64,000 nt of DNA from Hevea brasiliensis. Taxonomy: Eukaryota; Streptophyta; Magnoliopsida; Malpighiales; Euphorbiaceae. A program made the position numbers and the translations under genes. The notes beneath the pieces are model-generated. The model made no database searches and was not told where the DNA came from. It saw nothing but the letters and a program-made list of their open reading frames with translations. Shown piece after piece: positions 58,968 through 64,000 of the stretch; position 1 is the stretch's first letter; each line of letters starts with the position of its first letter. The stretch spans positions 95,914,017 through 95,978,016 of the forward strand of contig NC_079501.1 of the NCBI RefSeq assembly GCF_030052815.1, written 5' to 3'.

Positions 58968-61235
58968 ATGGAAAAAGAAATGGGTGTTTCATTGCTTTCT
59001 TCTGATGGATACAACATGAGAATATCGATGATAGCTTGCTTGGCTTTGACATGGATTTTTATCCATAGATGGAACCAAAGGAACAAGAAGGGACTAAAAA
59101 CATGGCCAATTGTTGGTGCAGCAATTGAGCAGCTTATCAACTATGATAGAATGCATGATTGGATTGTTGAATACCTCTCTAAATTGGGAACTATAGTAGT
59201 TCCCATGCCATTCACAACATACACTTACATTGCAAATCCTGCTAATGTTGAACATGTTCTTAAGACCAACTTTGCCAATTATCCAAAGGTAACAAATCTC
59301 CATAATCAGTATTGTGTATTTATTTACTCTGGTTTTTGAAGTCCATTATGATATTTTCTTATATTTGATGATAAAAGGAAATTAATATCAATTGAAGGGT
59401 GAAACATACCATTCATATATGGAAGCGCTGCTTGGAGAAGGAATATTTAATGTAGATGGTGAACTATGGAGGAAACAAAGGAAGACTGATAGTTTTGAGT
59501 TTGCATCCAAGAATTTGAGGGACTTCAGCACCAGAGTCTTTAGAGAGTATAGCTTGAAGCTCTCATCTATCCTTAGTCATGCATCTTTTCACAACCAAGT
59601 AGTAGATATGCAGGTGACTTGAAAAGTTAGATTTAGATTCATTCATTCTGGTGGTTTTAAAATGCCAATCTTGTTAATTTTTTTGTCCATTCTAACTTAA
59701 ACCTGATAAGTGTCTTAATTTTATAGGAATTGTTTATGAGGATGACATTGGACTCCATATGCAAAGTTGGGTTTGGTGTAGAAATAGGAACATTGGCTCC
59801 CAATCTACCAGATAATTGCTTTGCTAAGGCTTTTGATAATGCCAACATCATTGTTACACTTTGCTTCATTGATCCATTGTGGAAAATAAAGAAATTCCTT
59901 AATGTGGGATCAGAAGCTCTACTTGATATGAGCATTAAAATCATTGATGATTTCACCTACTCTGTCATATATATAAGGAAAACAGAAATGGAAGAAGCTC
60001 GAAAGAACAATAATAACAAGGTTTCATAACTATTTATTAACAGCTTTTCTACTCTAGAATGATGAAAAGAATTTGTCTTCACTGACCAAAGTACTTGTTT
60101 ATGATGGGAAAAATCAGGAGAAACATGATATTTTATCAAGGTTCATTGAGTTAGGTGAAGACCCAGAAAGCAATTTGACAGATAAAAGTCTGAGAGATGT
60201 TGTCCTCAACTTTGTGAGAGCTGGGAGAGACACAACTGCAACAACTCTCTCTTGGGCAATATACATGATAATGACACATAACCATGTAGCTGAGAAGCTC
60301 TACTTGGAACTCAAAACTTTTGAGGAAGATAGGGCAAAGGAAGAGAATGTTACATTGCTTCAGTTTGACTTGGATGATCTTGAATCTTTCATTCAAAGAA
60401 CAGTGCAATATGCAGGACTCTTGACTTATTATTCATTGGGAAAATTATATTACCTGCATGCAGGGATCACTGAAACACTTCGTTTGTACCCAGCAGTCCC
60501 TCAGGTATACCTTTTCTCACTCCCAATTGTAATCCATCAATGTAGCGGATAAGTGAGATAGTATCGAATGATTGTAGGACCCCAAGGGGATTCTGGAGGA
60601 TGATGTGTTGCCTGATGGAACTAAAGTCAAAGCAGGAGGGATGGTGACTTATGTTCCCTATTCAATGGGCAGGATGAAGTACAAGTAGGGACCTGATGCA
60701 GCTTCATTCAACCCTGAAAGATGGCTCAAAGATGGTTTCTTCCAGAAAGCATCTCCTTTCAAGTTCACTGCATTTCAGGTAAAATACAAGAGATTTTAAC
60801 CCTTTCAAAACACTCAATCAATGGTCAGGCCCAAACATTATATTAAGCCTTGATCTTTTTATGTCTTTCTGATGTGGGATGTACAGATACTATACTCTAA
60901 CTCAACTCAACTAAGCTTTTATCCCAAGAATTTTGGGTTGGCTATATAAATTCTCTTTCTCCATTCTAAACGATTTTGGGTTAAATCTGATGTACAGACA
61001 CTATGCTCAGAGAAAAGTGGTTGGTGCTTATTGTCCATTTTTAATGTGTATGTAGGCTGGACCAAGGATTTGCCTGGGTAAGGACTCTGCATATCTCCAG
61101 ATGAAGATGACACTGGTCATACTCTGCAGATTTTTCAAATTTGATTTGGTCCCAAATCATCCAGTGCAATACAGAATGATGACAATTCTATCAATGGCAC
61201 ATGGCTTGAAGCTTAGAGCATCCAGGCGTTCATAA
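58968..61235 (+). pseudogene. Cytochrome P450, CYP704-type, with premature stop
   Basis: Six exons join in frame: 58968-59288, 59398-59613, 59727-60020, 60058-60504, 60578-60778, 61056-61235 (552 codons plus stop). An N-terminal membrane anchor (ISMIACLALTWIFIHRW) precedes the P450 fold: WRKQRKTDSFEFASKNLRD (helix C), AGRDTTATTLSWA (helix I oxygen-binding), ETLR (K-helix ExxR), and FQAGPRICLG (heme-binding loop with the Cys ligand). The sequence matches the CYP704 family, whose members hydroxylate fatty acids at the ER. In exon 5 a TAG at 60686-60688 stands where the family has Trp (MGRMxYxWGPDA), a TGG-to-TAG change, and removes the heme ligand. All other splice sites and motifs are intact, so the loss is recent, polymorphic, or a sequencing error. 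Confidence 0.88.
60898..60988 (-). mobile_element. 5'-truncated LINE/SINE tail in intron 5 of the P450
   Basis: About 91 bp that match the 3' end of the RTE-type LINE at 62110-62230 (TCAACTCAACTAAGC, then TTTATCCCA, then CTAAACGATTTTGGGTTAAATC). It is flanked by 20-bp direct repeats GATGTACAGATACTATACTC (60878-60897) and GATGTACAGACACTATGCTC (60989-61008), differing at two positions. This is the mark of target-primed insertion. Confidence 0.8.
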
Positions 61236-61544
61236 GATACAACAATTCTAGAGGCCATGATTTTCTTGTTAATCAATGTTTCAAGAGCATGCTGTTTCAA
61301 TCCATATGGAAACAATTAGTTCAAATAGTAAGTAATAAATTGTTCCAAGATGATGAAAGACATTCTTGTTACAAATATTTGATCTGTAATTTTTTCATGC
61401 CCGACTTGCAGAACCCTAACATCACTCTTTTTAGCACTTGGTTTTGCAATGGTTTAGGCTTATCAAGGCAAAATTATATAATGAAGCCGTTATTCCATGT
61501 AAGATTTTCTTAAGAATTTTCTATATCATCAATTTTTTACAATG

Positions 61545-62100
61545 GTAAATTACTATTTAATCCCTATATTTTAACGCAACTAACTATTTAGTCCCCATAC
61601 TTTGCTTTCGTTAAACTTTTTAATCCCTTCATCAATTTTTCCTTAAGTTAATACTAATCAAATTATTATTTAGTTTCTCTATTTTAATGAAATTAGAAAA
61701 ACATATTAACTAATCCCTGTAACTTGACTCCGTTAACTATTTAGTCCCATAATTATTTTTTATACTTAAACTACTCTAATCCTCATCGCCTTATTTCTCT
61801 CTTATCCTCCCTTATTTCTCCATCTCCATGTTTTTTCTTCTCTACACCTACACCCTTCTCCCCCTTATTCTCTATTCATTTTCGTCTATTGATAAAAATT
61901 GTATAAGCTGTCTACATAAAAAGTTAATCATTTTTCTTAAATTTTTAAGCAATCAAGGAAAATTATTTTCTAGTAGAGAAAACATAAAAATAATGTCCAA
62001 GGAATTGGAAATTCAAAAAAATGTAAATTCAGATTTAGTCTTCACATAACAAAATTTCCATTTTTATCCAAGAATGTATTTTTTAAAATACATAGACCAA
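61545..62100. repeat. Dispersed spacer repeat, copy 2
   Basis: Same family and orientation as 7440-8000. The head reads TTACTATTTAATCCCTATAT, ACTATTTAGTCCC, followed by CTCCCTTATTTCTCCATCTC, TTGATAAAAATTGTATAAG, AAGCAATCAA, CTAGTAGAGAAAA and AAATTCAGATTTAGTC. It is less AT-rich than copy 1, so it is probably younger or closer to the original. Confidence 0.6.
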
Positions 62101-62109
62101 CTAATTAGT

Positions 62110-62640
62110 TTCACTCAAATATTCAACTCAACTCAACTAAGCCTTTATCCCAAAAATTTGGAGTCGGCTATATGAATTTACTTTCTCCACTCTAAACGAT
62201 TTTGGGTTAAATCCTCAGAAATGTGTAATGCTTCTAGGTCATGTTATACTACTCTCCTCCAAGTCAATTTAGGTCTACCCCTTTTTTTTCTTTCTATCTT
62301 GTAACCTAATGTGCTCTACTTATCTAACTGGAGTCTCCGTATGTCTACGCTTCACATGACCAAACCATCTCAATCTCCCTTCTCTCAACTTATTCTCAAT
62401 TGACCCCACTCCTACCTTTTATCTAATACTCTCATTATGGACTTTATTTAGTCTAGTATGGCCACTCATCCAACTTAACATTCTCATCTCTGCAACTCTT
62501 ATTTTAAACGCATACGACTCCTTCAGTGCCCAACACTCACTACCATATAATATAGCCAGTCGTATGGCTGTATGGTAAATTTTTCCTTTTAACTTATTGA
62601 GAATCTTGCGATCACATAAAACTCCCGTGGCACGTGTCAC
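62110..62640 (-). mobile_element. RTE-type LINE, 3' end (RT C-terminus and tail)
   Basis: Minus-strand translation from 62640 gives GVLCDRKILNKLKGKIYHTA, LAILYGSECWALK, AEMRMLSWMSGHTRLNKV: the C-terminal end of plant RTE-type LINE reverse transcriptase. It then decays (WFGHV-type region about 62370-62330) and ends in the GAGTTGAGTTG-type tail at about 62116. It is truncated on its 5' side at about 62640, where it meets an LTR-retrotransposon fragment. Confidence 0.75.
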
Positions 62641-62644
62641 GGGG

Positions 62645-63104
62645 GAAATGTCTAGCAACCCAAGTTCTTCCCGCATATCCTTCATGTCCTCATGCATCTT
62701 CTCTACCTTTTCTTTCAACACACGGTTGTCTTCCCTCATGGTGGACATTTCCTTGGCGTGAGCAATTTTCAGGGCCTTACTTTCATTGGCCACCTTGTCA
62801 AGGGCTTCATTGAGTGTAGCTTGGAGTTCACCTCGGGTGTCCTCTAACCCTTCTCCAAGCTCCCTTAGCCGGCTCTCCAGCTCCTCAAATCTATCGTCCC
62901 CACTGACCAAGTGGTCCTCTATCTTGTCCATCCTCGTTTCAATGTTCCCCAACTCTTCTCTCAACCGAGAAGGGCCCATGAATTTGGCCAGCACCTTACT
63001 CCTTGCACCAGCCTGTTGTTCCACCAACGAAGGACCACCTTGCGCATGGTTACTTGAATCAGCCATAGTTGCCGAAATACTCCTCAAACCGCTCTGATAC
63101 CAAC
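62645..63104 (-). mobile_element. LTR-retrotransposon internal start: primer site and coiled-coil gag
   Basis: TGGTATCAGAGC (63102-63091, minus strand) is a tRNA-Met primer site, two bases from the LTR end. The gag reading frame starts at ATG 63066 (MADSSNHAQGGPS) and is a long coiled coil (DRFEELESRLRELGEGLED; MREDNRVLKEKVEKMHED) before it runs into the LINE at about 62640. Coiled-coil N-terminal gags of this type occur in plant Ty3/gypsy elements. The rest of the element is missing. Confidence 0.75.
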
Positions 63105-63530
63105 TGTCACGGGGGAAGATTTTGCTAACCCAAAACCAGCTCCAACACCCGTGCGGCACTTGTACTCTCAACAAGTCAGCCTCTCAAACTGTCCCTAGGA
63201 TTTCACGGAAACCAATCTTACACTAGTCACCCAAAGATCACGGCAACCAATCCAAAGACAAAGTTTCTCAAGGATCCTCACGGCAACAACCCAACACAAA
63301 GTGTCCCAATGGCCGAATCCAACTCAAGCAACAAGCAACCAATCTCACGCAAGGCAACACAACAATGCGCAACACTCAACAACCATCAAAACACACAACA
63401 ACCATGCAAGCCATACACAAACAAGCAAGCATAAAGAAAAGCAGAAGCATAGAGAAATAAGGCAAAAGGGCTACTTCTTGTGTTGCTCAAAAGATTGGTG
63501 ACCCAAGGGGTTGGGACCAATCCTCACCCT
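63105..63530 (-). repeat. LTR of the retrotransposon at the right edge (approximate)
   Basis: The inner end (minus strand) reads CTTCCCCCGTGACA at 63105, next to the primer site. The outer boundary is uncertain, at about 63530, where the sequence changes to an oppositely oriented gag fragment. It is rich in CAACA/CACGG-type motifs. No promoter was recognised. Confidence 0.55.
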
Positions 63531-64000
63531 ACTCTCACAAGCCCTAAGGCAAGGGTGGAGGTACCCAAGCCAAGCGCAGCCAAGGGAAAAGGAAGCGCTA
63601 GGGAGAAAAACTTCCACAGCCTGAAGGAGAACCGAAGAGGTGAAAGGCCAGTTTTGAAGCGTTTTCGGTGCAGGGGACCGCACAAGAAGAGGGACTGTCC
63701 AAAGAGGGCAGTGTTCTTGGCCAAGGATAGAGAGCCGGAACAACCTTGTCCACCCCCGGCAAACATGGAGAACCTGCCGTGTTGTACACTTGGTGCCATG
63801 AGGTTAGTTGGCCCGAGTGAAGCTCTTAGGAAGGATGCAGTGGATGTGTGTGAGACTCAAGAGCAGTCCAAGTTGCCAAGGGAGCTACCACCCGAGGAAG
63901 AGGTGAGCTGTGTGAGTGAGCAACCAGCAGCCGAAAGTCCAAGAGAAGTGGCATTGCCAAAGCAAGAGAGGCCGAGGCAACAACGCTCAAGGAGGAGCAA
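63531..64000 (+). pseudogene. Ty3/gypsy gag zinc-knuckle fragment (runs off the window)
   Basis: An open + strand frame (in phase with 63657) encodes a basic linker (PKPSAAKGKGSAREKN), a zinc knuckle RCRGPHKKRDCPKR at about 63666-63707, and an acidic Glu/Pro-rich tail to the window end. In the usual CX2CX4HX4C the first Cys has become Arg (CGT at 63660-63662), consistent with one TGT-to-CGT change. It is read against the LTR and coiled-coil gag to its left, so it belongs to another element or to an inverted part of the same one. Confidence 0.55.

Overview
The window is plant nuclear DNA from a dicot. It is very AT-rich, has small exons with GT-AG introns, long intergenic spacers, many microsatellites, and retrotransposon and pararetrovirus remnants. 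Protein resemblance and LTR style hint at Malpighiales/Euphorbiaceae (cassava, rubber or castor-like), but that placement is an inference and weak.

Layout. 1-6617 is a decayed Ty3/gypsy element on the minus strand: gag, protease, RT, RNase H, integrase, with an LTR at 4.6-6.6 kb. 6618-10158 is AT-rich spacer with nested fold-back repeats. 10159-17814 (+) is APC2, the cullin-like subunit of the anaphase-promoting complex, rebuilt here as 16 exons and 880 aa. 21235-22866 (+) is a single-exon TPR-SET protein with three mitosis-type CCGTT promoter motifs. 23830-37802 (-) is a 21-exon gene for a CCAR1/DBC1-type protein, the orthologue of Arabidopsis RSA1/EMB1579, with transposon remnants in its introns.

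41974-48887 (-) is a nearly complete endogenous pararetrovirus of the family Caulimoviridae. It is integrated in circularly permuted form: the break falls inside reverse transcriptase, so the two ends of the insertion carry the two halves of RT. It keeps a TATA box, a leader hairpin, a tRNA-Met primer site and a second reading frame of unknown function, but its reading frames are broken. 48.9-56.3 kb is extremely AT-rich spacer holding a degenerate tandem array (51.83-53.42 kb). 56366-57361 (+) is a NAP-type NAC transcription factor of three exons. 58968-61235 (+) is a six-exon CYP704-type cytochrome P450 with a premature stop before the heme-binding cysteine, and a short LINE tail with 20-bp target duplications in its last intron. 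61.5-64 kb is a nest of repeats: a dispersed spacer repeat, an RTE-type LINE 3' end, an LTR with primer site and coiled-coil gag, and an opposing gag zinc-knuckle fragment.

The host genes do not form a functional cluster. They are ordinary, separately transcribed genes: cell-cycle proteolysis, protein methylation, nuclear RNA/chromatin regulation, a transcription factor and a P450. The most unusual content is the permuted pararetrovirus, the 1.6-kb tandem array and the chimeric repeat junctions at the right edge.
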